Shown here piece after piece: positions 53,958-63,585 of a DNA stretch of 64,000 bases. The stretch is from positions 1-64,000 of the forward strand of contig VBKI01000048.1 in the NCBI GenBank assembly GCA_005879535.1, read 5' to 3'. The notes below the pieces were generated by a model that was not told where the DNA came from, did not search any database, and was given only the letters and a program-made list of their open reading frames with translations. The translations under genes were made by a program, and so were the position numbers. The stretch is from Deltaproteobacteria bacterium. GTDB taxonomy: Bacteria > Myxococcota > Myxococcia > Myxococcales > 40CM-4-68-19. How positions within the stretch are numbered: the stretch's first letter is position 1; the number at the start of each line of letters is the position of its first letter.

Positions 53958-54880
53958 GAGAGTCTCTCCACCGCGCGCAACCGCGCGCTGCGCGCCCGGG
54001 GATTCCCGGAGAGCTCCGCGTCGCCTGCCCGCACCGGCTTCTTCGTCAGCACTTTCCATTGCGCGGTGCGCCCGCAGGCGCAGACCGGGAGCTGCGGCGG
54101 GCAGATGCATCCCGTGGCCAGACGGGCGAAGCCGTGCTTCACCATCCGATCTTCGAGGGAGTGGAACGAGATCGCCGCCGCGCGGCCGCCCCGCGCGACC
54201 ACCCGGGGAAGCTGCGCGAGCCAGTCGCCGAGCGCGCCCAGCTCGTCGTTCACGGCGATGCGCAGTGCCTGGAAGGTGCGCGTCGCCGGATGGATGTCTC
54301 GCGGCCAGGCCTTGCGCGGAATCGCCGCCGCCACCACGTCAGCGAGCTGCCGCGTGTCCGCGATCCCGGACGCCTCCCACGCCTTCCGGATGGCGCGCGC
54401 GATCCGCCGCGCGAAGCGCTCTTCGCCGAGGGAGTCGAGGATGCGCGCCAGCGCCTTCTCGTCCCACTCGTCGAGGCGTTCCCGCAGCGGCCGGCCCCGG
54501 GTCGGGTCCATGCGCATGTCGAGCGGCCCGCCGGCGCGAAACGAGAATCCGCGGCCGGGATCGTCGAGCTGCGGAGAGGAAACCCCGAGATCCACCAGCG
54601 CGCCGTCGACCTCGGAGAAGCCGAGCTGATCGAGGACGGCGCGCGCGTCGCGGAAATTCCCGTGGGCGACGACGACGTCGCGGCCGGACAGCCGGGCCCG
54701 CGCCGCCGCCAGCGCAGCCGGGTCCTGGTCGATGGCCACCACCCGCGCCCCGGCGTCCAGCAGCGCCTGCGCATGCCCTCCTCCGCCCAGGGTCCCGTCG
54801 AAGATGACGCGACCGGGCCCGGCGGCGAGCAGCGCGGCCACCTCGCTTTGGAGCACGGTCTGGTGGACGAAACCGATCAT
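53954..54880 (-). CDS. rsmH: 16S rRNA m4C1402 methyltransferase
   Basis: 308 residues. N4-methylates C1402 of 16S r[16 protein letters not shown] opens the protein, [29 protein letters not shown] is the SAM site, [31 protein letters not shown] is the RsmH signature, and [15 protein letters not shown] is near the active site. Formerly mraW. It overlaps the STAS gene upstream by four bases, so the STAS gene is embedded in the dcw operon. Confidence 0.96.
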   Translation of the reverse strand: MIGFVHQTVLQSEVAALLAAGPGRVIFDGTLGGGGHAQALLDAGARVVAIDQDPAALAAARARLSGRDVVVAHGNFRDARAVLDQLGFSEVDGALVDLGVSSPQLDDPGRGFSFRAGGPLDMRMDPTRGRPLRERLDEWDEKALARILDSLGEERFARRIARAIRKAWEASGIADTRQLADVVAAAIPRKAWPRDIHPATRTFQALRIAVNDELGALGDWLAQLPRVVARGGRAAAISFHSLEDRMVKHGFARLATGCICPPQLPVCACGRTAQWKVLTKKPVRAGDAELSGNPRARSARLRAVERLS

Positions 54881-55296
54881 TTGCGCATCGCCCTCACTCG
54901 GGCCACCGGCGCGGCTACCGCCGAGGTGGCTTCTTCAACGCTGCGGAAGAGCGCCAGCTCCGCGCCGCCCGCGGCCTTGAGGATGTTGCAGACGTAAGGG
55001 TTGCGCGCGGCGATCAGCAGATCGCCTCCGCGGGCGAGCAACTCGCGCCGGCGTGCGACGATCTCCGTGACGCCGGCGTAGTCGACGTGTGTGACCTCGC
55101 GCAGATCGAGCACGATCCTCCCCGCTTCCGCCGCTGCGCGGCCGACGGAGTAGTCGATCGCCCAGAACGCCTCCCGATCCACCTCGCCGCGCACCGCAAC
55201 GGTCGCGACGCTGTCCTCCCAGCGCGCCGGCAAGCGGGGCCCCACCGGAGGCTTCAGCGCCAGCACCGCACCGTTTCGCGAAGACTTTTCCGCCAT
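54877..55296 (-). CDS. STAS-domain protein inside the dcw cluster
   Basis: 139 residues, of which about 30-125 form a STAS domain: [69 protein letters not shown]. In SpoIIAA-type anti-sigma antagonists a Ser is phosphorylated at the DSSG position; here the loop reads VDYAGV, with no Ser or Thr, so classic phospho-switching is unlikely. It may be a structural or ligand-binding STAS unit. It starts behind AAGGAG that overlaps the mraZ stop and itself overlaps rsmH (ATGA), so it is co-expressed with division genes. No partner kinase or sigma factor is near. Confidence 0.82.
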   Translation of the reverse strand: MAEKSSRNGAVLALKPPVGPRLPARWEDSVATVAVRGEVDREAFWAIDYSVGRAAAEAGRIVLDLREVTHVDYAGVTEIVARRRELLARGGDLLIAARNPYVCNILKAAGGAELALFRSVEEATSAVAAPVARVRAMRK

Positions 55297-55309
55297 CGTC
55301 GATCTCTCC

Positions 55310-55759
55310 TTAGAGAAGCTCGCTCAGCCGCCTGGCCAGGTCCTGCGGTGTCTCCTGCGCCCGCGCCGCCTTCTGCACCTCGGCCCATCGCTGCGGGGTC
55401 CAGATCTCGATTCGCTCCACGGTGCCCGCCCAGGTGATTTCCTCGACCAGGCCCACGTGCTCGCGCAGACTGGGCGGGATGAGGATGCGGCCGAGCTTGT
55501 CCACCGGGCATTCCTGGGCGGGGGCGATGAATGCGCGGGAGAGCAGCCGGATGTCGCGGTCGAACATCGACTTCGCGGCCACCTTCTCCGCGAGGCGCTG
55601 CCAGGCCGAAGGCGCGAAGGCGACGAGGCAGGGATCGATCAGGTCCGGCGTGATGAAGAGCTTGTCCGCTCCTTGCGCCAACAGCAGCTCGCGAAATCGC
55701 GCGGGGAGGCTCGTGCGCCCCTTGGCGTCGATCGAGTGCTGGAAGACGCCGGAAAACAT
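55310..55759 (-). CDS. mraZ: MraZ transcriptional regulator
   Basis: 149 residues, two AbrB-like swapped-hairpin domains. MFSGVFQHSIDAKGRTSLPARFREL and CPVDKLGRILIPPSLREHVGL each carry the DxxGR(I/T)xxP repeat. MraZ forms rings and represses the dcw promoter by binding repeated boxes. Three such GTGG boxes at 10-bp spacing lie upstream of this gene. It leads the cluster. Confidence 0.95.
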   Translation of the reverse strand: MFSGVFQHSIDAKGRTSLPARFRELLLAQGADKLFITPDLIDPCLVAFAPSAWQRLAEKVAAKSMFDRDIRLLSRAFIAPAQECPVDKLGRILIPPSLREHVGLVEEITWAGTVERIEIWTPQRWAEVQKAARAQETPQDLARRLSELL

Positions 55760-55789
55760 GCAGAGCGATCCCCTTCATGGGAGCAGCAT

Positions 55790-55815
55790 TCCACTTCATG
55801 CCACTCCGATCCACC
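55790..55815 (-). promoter_or_regulatory. MraZ-binding boxes
   Basis: Minus strand, three direct repeats GTGGA, GTGGC, GTGGA with exact 10-base period (GTGG at 55814-55811, 55804-55801, 55794-55791). MraZ of other bacteria binds TGGGN or GTGG-like boxes with the same 10-bp period ahead of mraZ. Position just downstream of the candidate promoter fits autorepression. Confidence 0.7.
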
Positions 55816-55821
55816 GGACGC

Positions 55822-55850
55822 AGACTCGGACAGGCGCGGCGGGCTGTCAA
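55822..55850 (-). promoter_or_regulatory. candidate dcw promoter
   Basis: Minus strand: consensus -35 TTGACA (55850-55845), then a 17-base gap to GAGTCT, a poor -10. The start would fall near the first GTGG box and about 60 bases before mraZ. The -35 is convincing, the -10 is not. Confidence 0.4.
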
Positions 55851-55867
55851 GCAACCTCCCCCTGAAC

Positions 55868-55931
55868 AAAAAAGCAGCCAGATTGCTAGTGGATCGGCCG
55901 TCTCCTACACGCTGTGTCTAGCGTAGGCGAC
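55868..55931 (-). terminator. possible terminator behind the acetamidase-family gene
   Basis: Minus strand: a stem CCTACGC / GCGTGTAGG (two-base bulge), followed 30 bases later by AGC...GCT and six Ts (55869-55874 region). This may end the transcript from the secreted acetamidase gene before the dcw promoter. Structure imperfect. Confidence 0.3.
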
Positions 55932-56005
55932 GCCGGATTCTGTAATGCAATGTGGGAGTCATCCCCGATGGTCCTCCATTCTCGAGGACGACTCGGGAAA
56001 CTGGT

Positions 56006-57055
56006 TCAGCGTCGTGCAGCGGCCGCGGTAAAGGTCGATTTCGGGACCATGCAGTGGACGCCCTTGCGGACGTCCACGACCTGGCTGATGCGGCAGTCGG
56101 CGACGAGCGAGGCCAGCGAGTAGGCCTCGTAGCGGTCGAGGCCCTTGGTGGCGAGGAAGTCCACCGTCTCGTTCAGCGCGTTGAGGAACGCCTTCTGCAG
56201 ATCCTCGTCGAAGCCCACCTGGATCCAGTGCGTCTTCGTCTCGATGCGCGGCCAGGTGAGCTTCATGTCCTTGCGCACGATCGGCTGCAGCCGGATCTCC
56301 TGGTACGAGCACTCCAGGGCGGTGAGGTTGACCTCGCCGTTCCCCTGCGCGCAGTGCGAGTCGCCGGTCCAGATCAGTCCCCCCTTGAGGAACACCGGAA
56401 TGTAGATGGTGCTCCCTTCGGTGAGCTCGTTGATGTCCATGTTGGAGCCGTTCTTCCACGGGCGCAGGGTGCTCACCGGCGCCATCGGTTCCTTCGCCCC
56501 GCCCTTGCGCGGCGAGGGATCGTCCGGATCGATCCCGACGGCCAGCGTTCCGGGAAATGGCCGCAGAGGAATGTCGATGCCCGGCTTGAAGCGCACCGTC
56601 TTCGCCTTGGGATCGATGTCAAAGTACTTCACGTATCCTTCGGGGAAGTCCTTGGCCAGCGCGCCGATGGTGGGGAAATCCTTGCCGGGCAGGTTGAAGT
56701 TGAACCCGACCTTCTTGGGCACGATTTTCAGGATCCGGATCTCCAGCACGTCGCCGGGCTCCGCGCCCTCGACGTAGATCGGCCCGGTGATCGAGTGCGG
56801 CCCGCCGCCCGGGTTGGCCTTGCGCAGCTCGACGATCTTCTCCATCGAGACGCCCTTGGTGATCTGGTCCCGAGAGTGAAGCAGCGTTTCGATGGAGACC
56901 GTGTCGCCTGACGCGATGGTGAGCTTGGGCGGCTCCTTCGGATCCAGCCAGCCCCACTGCACCGACTCTGGCGTGGCCTTGAGGACGTGATGCTTGCCGG
57001 CGGCGACGGCGCCGGCGGCGGACAGCGCGACGACGGCGAAGAAGAACGAGCGCAT
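56006..57055 (-). CDS. secreted acetamidase/formamidase-family protein
   Basis: 349 residues. A signal peptide MRSFFFAVVALSAAGAVAA precedes a complete acetamidase/formamidase fold. GPHSITGPIYVEGAEPGDVLEIRI is the N-terminal signature, LRPFPGTLAVGIDP follows, STIYIPVFLKGGLIWTGDSHCAQGNGEV is the conserved active-site region (GDSHxxQGxGE), and AYSLASLVADCRISQVVD is near the C-terminus. The family hydrolyses formamide or short amides and is normally cytoplasmic, so export is notable. GGGGGAGG precedes the start. Substrate not predictable. Confidence 0.85.
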   Translation of the reverse strand: MRSFFFAVVALSAAGAVAAGKHHVLKATPESVQWGWLDPKEPPKLTIASGDTVSIETLLHSRDQITKGVSMEKIVELRKANPGGGPHSITGPIYVEGAEPGDVLEIRILKIVPKKVGFNFNLPGKDFPTIGALAKDFPEGYVKYFDIDPKAKTVRFKPGIDIPLRPFPGTLAVGIDPDDPSPRKGGAKEPMAPVSTLRPWKNGSNMDINELTEGSTIYIPVFLKGGLIWTGDSHCAQGNGEVNLTALECSYQEIRLQPIVRKDMKLTWPRIETKTHWIQVGFDEDLQKAFLNALNETVDFLATKGLDRYEAYSLASLVADCRISQVVDVRKGVHCMVPKSTFTAAAARR

Positions 57056-57093
57056 GAAACCTCCCCCACGCCCGGATACGGGCATCGCGCACC

Positions 57094-58824
57094 TTAGCGC
57101 TCGGCGCTTTGCTCCTTCAAGACGGCCTCGACCACCGTGCGCGCGATGTGGTGGTACCCGGCGCGGGCGTCGTCGTAGATCCGGCTCGCAGCCGCCGGGT
57201 CGCGACGCGCCAGCTCCGTATAGATCGGCCTCAGGTAGCGCATCCTTCCGGTCTCCAGCAGGACGCGGCGCGCGCCGTCCACTCCCTCCGGCATTCCGGC
57301 GCGAAGCTGCAAGAGCACGAAAGTGTGCCGCAGCTCGAGACTCTTGCGGCGGGAGAGATCCCAGCGGGAATCCAGCTCGCGAAGCTTCGTCACGTCGGGT
57401 GCGGTCGCCTGCAGCACGACGAGGAGCTCGGTCGGGTTGCGCGGCTCGGCTCCGCCGCTGCGCAGCGCTTCGAGGCGCGCGGATCGCGCCTGTGGCGCAT
57501 CGCCGGGCAGCCCAGGTCGATCGATGAACTCCAGCGCGCCGGCGCGCGCGGCGAGACCGGGAAGCTGCGTCTCGAGGAACTGGAGGAAGTCGTCGGTGGT
57601 AATGCTCTGGAAGCGGAACTTTCCGAGGTACGCCCGCAAGAAGCGGTCCCACGCCGGCCGCCCGGCGACCTCCTCCAGCTTGCGCAGAAGCAGGTAGCCC
57701 TTTTCGTACGGAACACTGGAGTACGCCTCGTCCGGATCGACACCTTCCAGATCCGTGCGTAGCCGCGTCAGCTCCGGCCGCGCCGCGAATCGGTCGAGGG
57801 CCGTCTGCAGATCGTGGCGTCCGCTCGCCGCGTGGAGCTCCGCCACGTCGCGCCCGTAGAGCGCTTCCAGGATCCGCCGCTCCGCGTAGACGGTGAAGCC
57901 TTCGTTGAGCCAGAAGTCGTTCGCGCTCGCGTTGGTGACGAGATTGCCCGTCCAGGCATGGGCGAGCTCGTGGGCGATGACGCTCACGAGCGATCGATCG
58001 CCGGCGAGGACGGAGGGGGTCACGAACGTCAACCGCGGGTTCTCCATTCCGCCGTAGGGAAAGCTCGGCGGCATCACCAGCACGTCGTAGCGATCCCATT
58101 CGTACGGACCGAAGAGCTCTTCGCCGGCCCGGAGCATGCTCTCCGCCTCGGCGAATTCGTATGCCGCGGCATCCGCCAGCGGGCGCTCCGCCCAGACGGC
58201 GCAGCGCGGGGACAGCTCGCGCGGCGTCAGATCGCCCACCGCGAATGCGAGCAGGTACGGCGGGATCGGCTGTGGCATCTCGAAGACGTCCACCGCCTCC
58301 GTGTCTGACGAAGGTTCGCGCCCTTTCGAGGCCGCCGCCATCAGCGTCCGCAACTGCGACGGCACCGTGAACCGCGCGGAACCGACGGTGATCCGGATTC
58401 GCGGCGTGTCCTGCAGCGGCGCCAGCGAACGCGCGTGGATCGGCTGGCATTGGGAAAAGAGGAAGGACTGGCCGCCCGCGGTCTGCGCGGGCTCGAGCCA
58501 TTGCAGCGCGCTGGCTGCGGGCGAGGTGCCGTACCGGATGCGCAGTCCGGCGGCGCCAGTCGGGAGCGTCACGCGCAGGCGCGATCCGAGGACCGGTTGC
58601 GCCGGCGCCAGCTCGTACGCAAGCGACGCGCCGGCGAGAGACGTCACCGCGTCGATGCGCAGGTCGCGGGTATCGAGATCGACCTTTCCGCCACCCGAGG
58701 CATGGAAATGGAGCGCGATCTCTCCTTCCAAGGTGCGCCTCGAGAAGTCGACGCGGAGCGCGAGATCTATGCTCCGGGTCCGAGGCTGGCCGACGTCGGC
58801 GTAGCTGTGCGGATCGAGGCGCAT
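57094..58824 (-). CDS. M1-family zinc aminopeptidase
   Basis: 576 residues, similar in plan to leukotriene-A4 hydrolase/aminopeptidase. The N-terminal beta domain is followed by YGGMENP at 257-263 (the M1 substrate-recognition GxMEN) and VIAHELAHAW with zinc ligands His285 and His289 and catalytic Glu286. NEGFTVY supplies Glu308, the third ligand. A helical C-terminal domain begins near 430. No signal peptide is seen, so it is probably cytoplasmic. It starts upstream of the secreted amidase gene on the same strand, 38 bases apart. Confidence 0.92.
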   Translation of the reverse strand: MRLDPHSYADVGQPRTRSIDLALRVDFSRRTLEGEIALHFHASGGGKVDLDTRDLRIDAVTSLAGASLAYELAPAQPVLGSRLRVTLPTGAAGLRIRYGTSPAASALQWLEPAQTAGGQSFLFSQCQPIHARSLAPLQDTPRIRITVGSARFTVPSQLRTLMAAASKGREPSSDTEAVDVFEMPQPIPPYLLAFAVGDLTPRELSPRCAVWAERPLADAAAYEFAEAESMLRAGEELFGPYEWDRYDVLVMPPSFPYGGMENPRLTFVTPSVLAGDRSLVSVIAHELAHAWTGNLVTNASANDFWLNEGFTVYAERRILEALYGRDVAELHAASGRHDLQTALDRFAARPELTRLRTDLEGVDPDEAYSSVPYEKGYLLLRKLEEVAGRPAWDRFLRAYLGKFRFQSITTDDFLQFLETQLPGLAARAGALEFIDRPGLPGDAPQARSARLEALRSGGAEPRNPTELLVVLQATAPDVTKLRELDSRWDLSRRKSLELRHTFVLLQLRAGMPEGVDGARRVLLETGRMRYLRPIYTELARRDPAAASRIYDDARAGYHHIARTVVEAVLKEQSAER

Positions 58825-58873
58825 GCCGCGGGAGACTTAGCATGCGCCTCGAGGCGCCAAAATGCCGCCGCGA

Positions 58874-59116
58874 TTACTTCGGCATCGAGCCCGCGTCGGT
58901 GGTCGACGTGCTGCTCTTCTTCTTCTTCGCCTTCTTCTTGCTCTTCTTGCTGGTGCCGGACATGCCGGCATCCGCGCCGCCGCTCGCGCTGGCATTCGGG
59001 CCCATCCCGGCGTCGGTGCTGCCGCCGGTGGTGCTGGTGCCCGCCTGGGCAAACGCGCCCGCCGTGGCGAGCGCCGCGCTGGCCAGGACCGCCAGGCTGG
59101 TCTTCCACATCTTCAT
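58874..59116 (-). CDS. small secreted Lys/Ser-rich protein
   Basis: 80 residues. A signal peptide (MKMWKTSLAVLASAALATAGAFA, cleavage near AFAQA) is followed by a Gly/Ser/Thr-rich stretch and a strongly basic block (SKKSKKKAKKKKSS). It ends DAGSMPK. AlaGlySer repeats such as DAGMGP and DAGMSG occur. GGAGG lies upstream of the start. No domain; function unknown. Confidence 0.6.
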   Translation of the reverse strand: MKMWKTSLAVLASAALATAGAFAQAGTSTTGGSTDAGMGPNASASGGADAGMSGTSKKSKKKAKKKKSSTSTTDAGSMPK

Positions 59117-59238
59117 TTGTCTACCTCCGCAGTGCCGCGGCGAGATAGCCGCGCCGACGCGTTAACACTGCGGACCCGAACGCGCAATTCCGTAGGTGCT
59201 CGTGGCTGTCGGTTTGCGGGCTGCTGGGCGGGCGCCGG

Positions 59239-60054
59239 TCAGGCGCGCCGGCGGGCGTCGGCGAGCCAGTGGATCAGGCGGATCACTTCACCCGTGTCCG
59301 CGACTTGCCAGCGCGCGTTGGTCCCGGTGCGCGGGGGAGGACCGACGTGTACGGTGATCGAGCTGCGCCGATTGAGAACTGCGAACGCCTCTTCGTCGGC
59401 CTCGCCGGCGCCGACGTAGACCGGAAGCGCGCCGCGCATGCCGGCGAGCAGACCGAGGACGGCGCGCCACATCGAGGCTCCTTCCGGGACCGCTTCGATC
59501 GAATCGTCGGCGTGATGCAGGAAGAGACCCTCCGCCGAGACGAGCTTGCCGAACTCCTCGGTGGCAGCGACGCGAACCTGCGGTTCCGCATGCCTGACGT
59601 GGAGCGCGAGACACCAGATCCGATCCTCGACGACAACGCCCGCCGTCTGCAGCGCGGGCACGCGCGAACAGGCGCGCCGCAGCTTCTGCACGGCCGTCTC
59701 GGCGCGCTCGAGATCCGGTTCGGTCACCATTCGCAGGCCACAAGCCTGCACGTCGGTGCCGTGGACGCCGACGTAGGCAAGGCGATGCAGCCGCAGCCGG
59801 CGCTGGAGCGTCTCCACCTTGCGCGCGGAGAGCACCGCGCCGCGCGTGTTGGTCGCCGCGCAGAGCCGGATCAGCGCCGCGCGCGCGGCTGGACTCGTCC
59901 TCAGGTGCCCGTGCGAGGCTCGTTGCGACAGCGCCGTATCGAAGGAGAAGAACCCGTAGAGCGCGTCGGCTTCGGCTACCCGCTCACGCAGATTGTCCGC
60001 TTCCGACCAGAGTAGCCGGACCGCTCCAGTTCGTCCCAGCTCCGAGTTCCGCAC
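59239..60054 (-). CDS. trehalose-phosphatase-like HAD protein, probably catalytically dead
   Basis: 271 residues from a GTG at 60054 preceded by GAGGGGGG; in-frame ATGs at 60099 and 60147 are alternatives. Overall plan and spacing match trehalose-6-phosphate phosphatase: motif I region GFFSFDTAL (36-42), motif II region GAVLSARKV, VGVHGTDV (HG), EGASMWRAVL and PVYVGAGEADEEAF (211-224). The usual residues are DYDGTL, SGR, KP..KG and GDDxTDE. Here the nucleophile Asp is Ser, the Lys is replaced, and the metal-binding Asp pair is Ala-Gly. No OtsA synthase is nearby. A regulatory or decayed role is likely. Confidence 0.6.
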   Translation of the reverse strand: MRNSELGRTGAVRLLWSEADNLRERVAEADALYGFFSFDTALSQRASHGHLRTSPAARAALIRLCAATNTRGAVLSARKVETLQRRLRLHRLAYVGVHGTDVQACGLRMVTEPDLERAETAVQKLRRACSRVPALQTAGVVVEDRIWCLALHVRHAEPQVRVAATEEFGKLVSAEGLFLHHADDSIEAVPEGASMWRAVLGLLAGMRGALPVYVGAGEADEEAFAVLNRRSSITVHVGPPPRTGTNARWQVADTGEVIRLIHWLADARRRA

Positions 60055-60165
60055 ACCGCCCCCCTCGCCCGAATCAGCCCCGGCGCGAAAACTGTGCATG
60101 GGTAGGTGGAGATGGGAGCCTTCGCGCGCTTTCGCGCGACGGAGCATGCACGAAACCGCACAGCC

Positions 60166-61944
<1,779 letters not shown>

Positions 61945-62044
61945 GGGACCCCTCCCCTGACGCGGTGCGGCGCCTACATGCTTGCGATGACGCCCCGCGC
62001 AATAGAATTGTACATCCAGCTGCCGGAGCGCAAGGGGGCGTGCG

Positions 62045-62073
62045 TGCGCAAGGACCACCGCCCGCCTTGCGCA
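62045..62073. promoter_or_regulatory. inverted repeat upstream of carD
   Basis: Perfect 9-base arms TGCGCAAGG / CCTTGCGCA with an 11-base spacer, ending 32 bases before the carD start. It could be an operator in the 160-base gap between the divergent acyl-CoA dehydrogenase and carD genes, or an RNA hairpin in the carD leader. No matching repeat was noticed elsewhere in the window. Confidence 0.4.
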
Positions 62074-62104
62074 GTGCGCTGCCGTGCGGTAGCGAGGACC
62101 GGAG

Positions 62105-63055
62105 ATGGCCACCAAGAGCCAGGAGCCGGTGATCGGCGACGGAAGCCTGCACATCGGCGATCGCGTCGTGTACCCGAACCAGGGGATCTGCCGGATCACG
62201 GGCGTGGAGACCAAGCACATCGCCGGGCAGAACTGGGAGGTCGTCACCCTCTCGCGCGAGGAGGACGGCGCGACGGTGATGGTCCCCAAGGCGAAAGTGA
62301 TGGGGATCGGGCTGCGCAAGGTGGCGGACGTCGCCGCCATCGATCGCGTCTTCGACGAGCTGTCGACGCCGAACCTCGATCCGCAGCTCGACTGGAAGGT
62401 GCGACATCGCGAAAACGCCGACCGGATGACCGGGGGCGGCCTCTTCGGGACGGTGGAGGTGCTGAAGGGATTGCACGCGCTCTCGCGGGTGCGGCCGCTG
62501 CCGCAAAAGGAGCGCGAGCTGTACGACAACGCGCGCCATCTGCTGGTCGGAGAGATCGCGGCCGCGATGAACATTCCGCTCCACGTGGCCGAGGACAACC
62601 TCGACTATGCGCTCTGGCCGCCGGAAGGGATGACGCGCAAGGGGAAGGCGCTCCCGCCGGCGACGCTCGGCCCGCCCTCGCCTGCGCGCGCTGCCGTCGA
62701 CGATCTCGGATTCGACGACGAGGAGACGGGGGCGGAGGAGACGACCACCGCCGCCGCGCCTGCCGCCCAGGAGAGCGACGACGACGAGGAGGAGAAAGAG
62801 GCCGCCGTTCCTGCCGCCGCGAAGAAAACGGCGGCGGAGAAGCCGAAGGCGGCGCACAAGCCGGAGCACGCGCCGCCAAGGCGGGAGAAGCCGGCGCCCG
62901 CCGCGGCGAAGAAGGCCAAGACTGCGCACGCTCCCGCCAAGAAGCCTGCCGCGGCGAAGAAGGCGGCGGCGAGGAAACCCGCTCCCAAGACCCCTGCCCG
63001 AAAGCCAGCGGCGAAGAGGCCGGTCGCCAAGGCCAAAGCGAAAGCGAAGCGATGA
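62105..63055 (+). CDS. carD: CarD-type transcription regulator with acidic region and histone H1-like tail
   Basis: 316 residues. The N-terminal CarD/CdnL domain (about 14-168) starts LHIGDRVVYPNQGICRITGVE and binds RNA polymerase beta. Then come an acidic patch (199-231, including SDDDEEEKE) and a Lys/Ala/Pro-rich tail (239-316; repeated PAAKK, KPAAK). In Myxococcus xanthus CarD, a global regulator for light-induced carotenogenesis and development, the acidic part is followed by AT-hooks with RGRP cores. Here no RGRP is seen, and the tail resembles histone H1 instead. The next gene, carG, overlaps by ATGA. Confidence 0.88.
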   Translation: MATKSQEPVIGDGSLHIGDRVVYPNQGICRITGVETKHIAGQNWEVVTLSREEDGATVMVPKAKVMGIGLRKVADVAAIDRVFDELSTPNLDPQLDWKVRHRENADRMTGGGLFGTVEVLKGLHALSRVRPLPQKERELYDNARHLLVGEIAAAMNIPLHVAEDNLDYALWPPEGMTRKGKALPPATLGPPSPARAAVDDLGFDDEETGAEETTTAAAPAAQESDDDEEEKEAAVPAAAKKTAAEKPKAAHKPEHAPPRREKPAPAAAKKAKTAHAPAKKPAAAKKAAARKPAPKTPARKPAAKRPVAKAKAKAKR

Positions 63056-63585
63056 TCCGGATCGTCACCCTCTCCGAGTTTCCGCCCGACGTGATCGACT
63101 TCGTCACCCGGCGCCTCCACGCAGCCTACGGAATGGGATGCGAGCTGGAAGGCGAAGGCGAGATCCCCAACGCCGCGATGGACGACGAGCAGTCCGCCTA
63201 CGACGCCGTCAAGGCGGTGGACGACATGGACGACGACGTCGCGCTCTATGCCGACGACAAGATCCTCTATCTCACCGCCGAGCCGCTGACGGCTCCGGCG
63301 GGTCCGATGGGCCGCGGGCCCGTGGACGGGTACGCGCAGTACGGCGGCGGCAAGGCAATCGCCACCGCGCACGGCATCTCCGACAGGGGCGTGCCGCTGG
63401 AGATCGGCCTCGCGAAGCGGGCCGCGCACTACGTCGGACACCTCTGGGACCTGCACCACTGCTTCGACCCGCGCTGCGCGATGCATCCTGGCTGGTCTCC
63501 CGGTTTCGCCGCTTACCCGGAAGTCGCGCTCTGTCTCTTCGACCGCGAGAAGAGCGAGCGGAAGATCAAGCTTGGGTCTACCTGA
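63052..63585 (+). CDS. carG: CarG-like archaemetzincin-related partner of CarD
   Basis: 177 residues. The N-terminus IRIVTLSEFPPDVIDFVTRRL matches archaemetzincin-like proteins. The zinc region is HYVGH with His126 and His130, then His136, Cys137 and Cys142 (pattern HxxxHxxxxxHC...C). The metzincin catalytic Glu is Tyr127, the usual Gly is Asp133, and of the later CxxC only Cys161 remains. M. xanthus CarG likewise binds zinc but is not a protease and works only with CarD. Gene order and ATGA overlap with carD support this identity. Confidence 0.82.
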   Translation: MIRIVTLSEFPPDVIDFVTRRLHAAYGMGCELEGEGEIPNAAMDDEQSAYDAVKAVDDMDDDVALYADDKILYLTAEPLTAPAGPMGRGPVDGYAQYGGGKAIATAHGISDRGVPLEIGLAKRAAHYVGHLWDLHHCFDPRCAMHPGWSPGFAAYPEVALCLFDREKSERKIKLGST

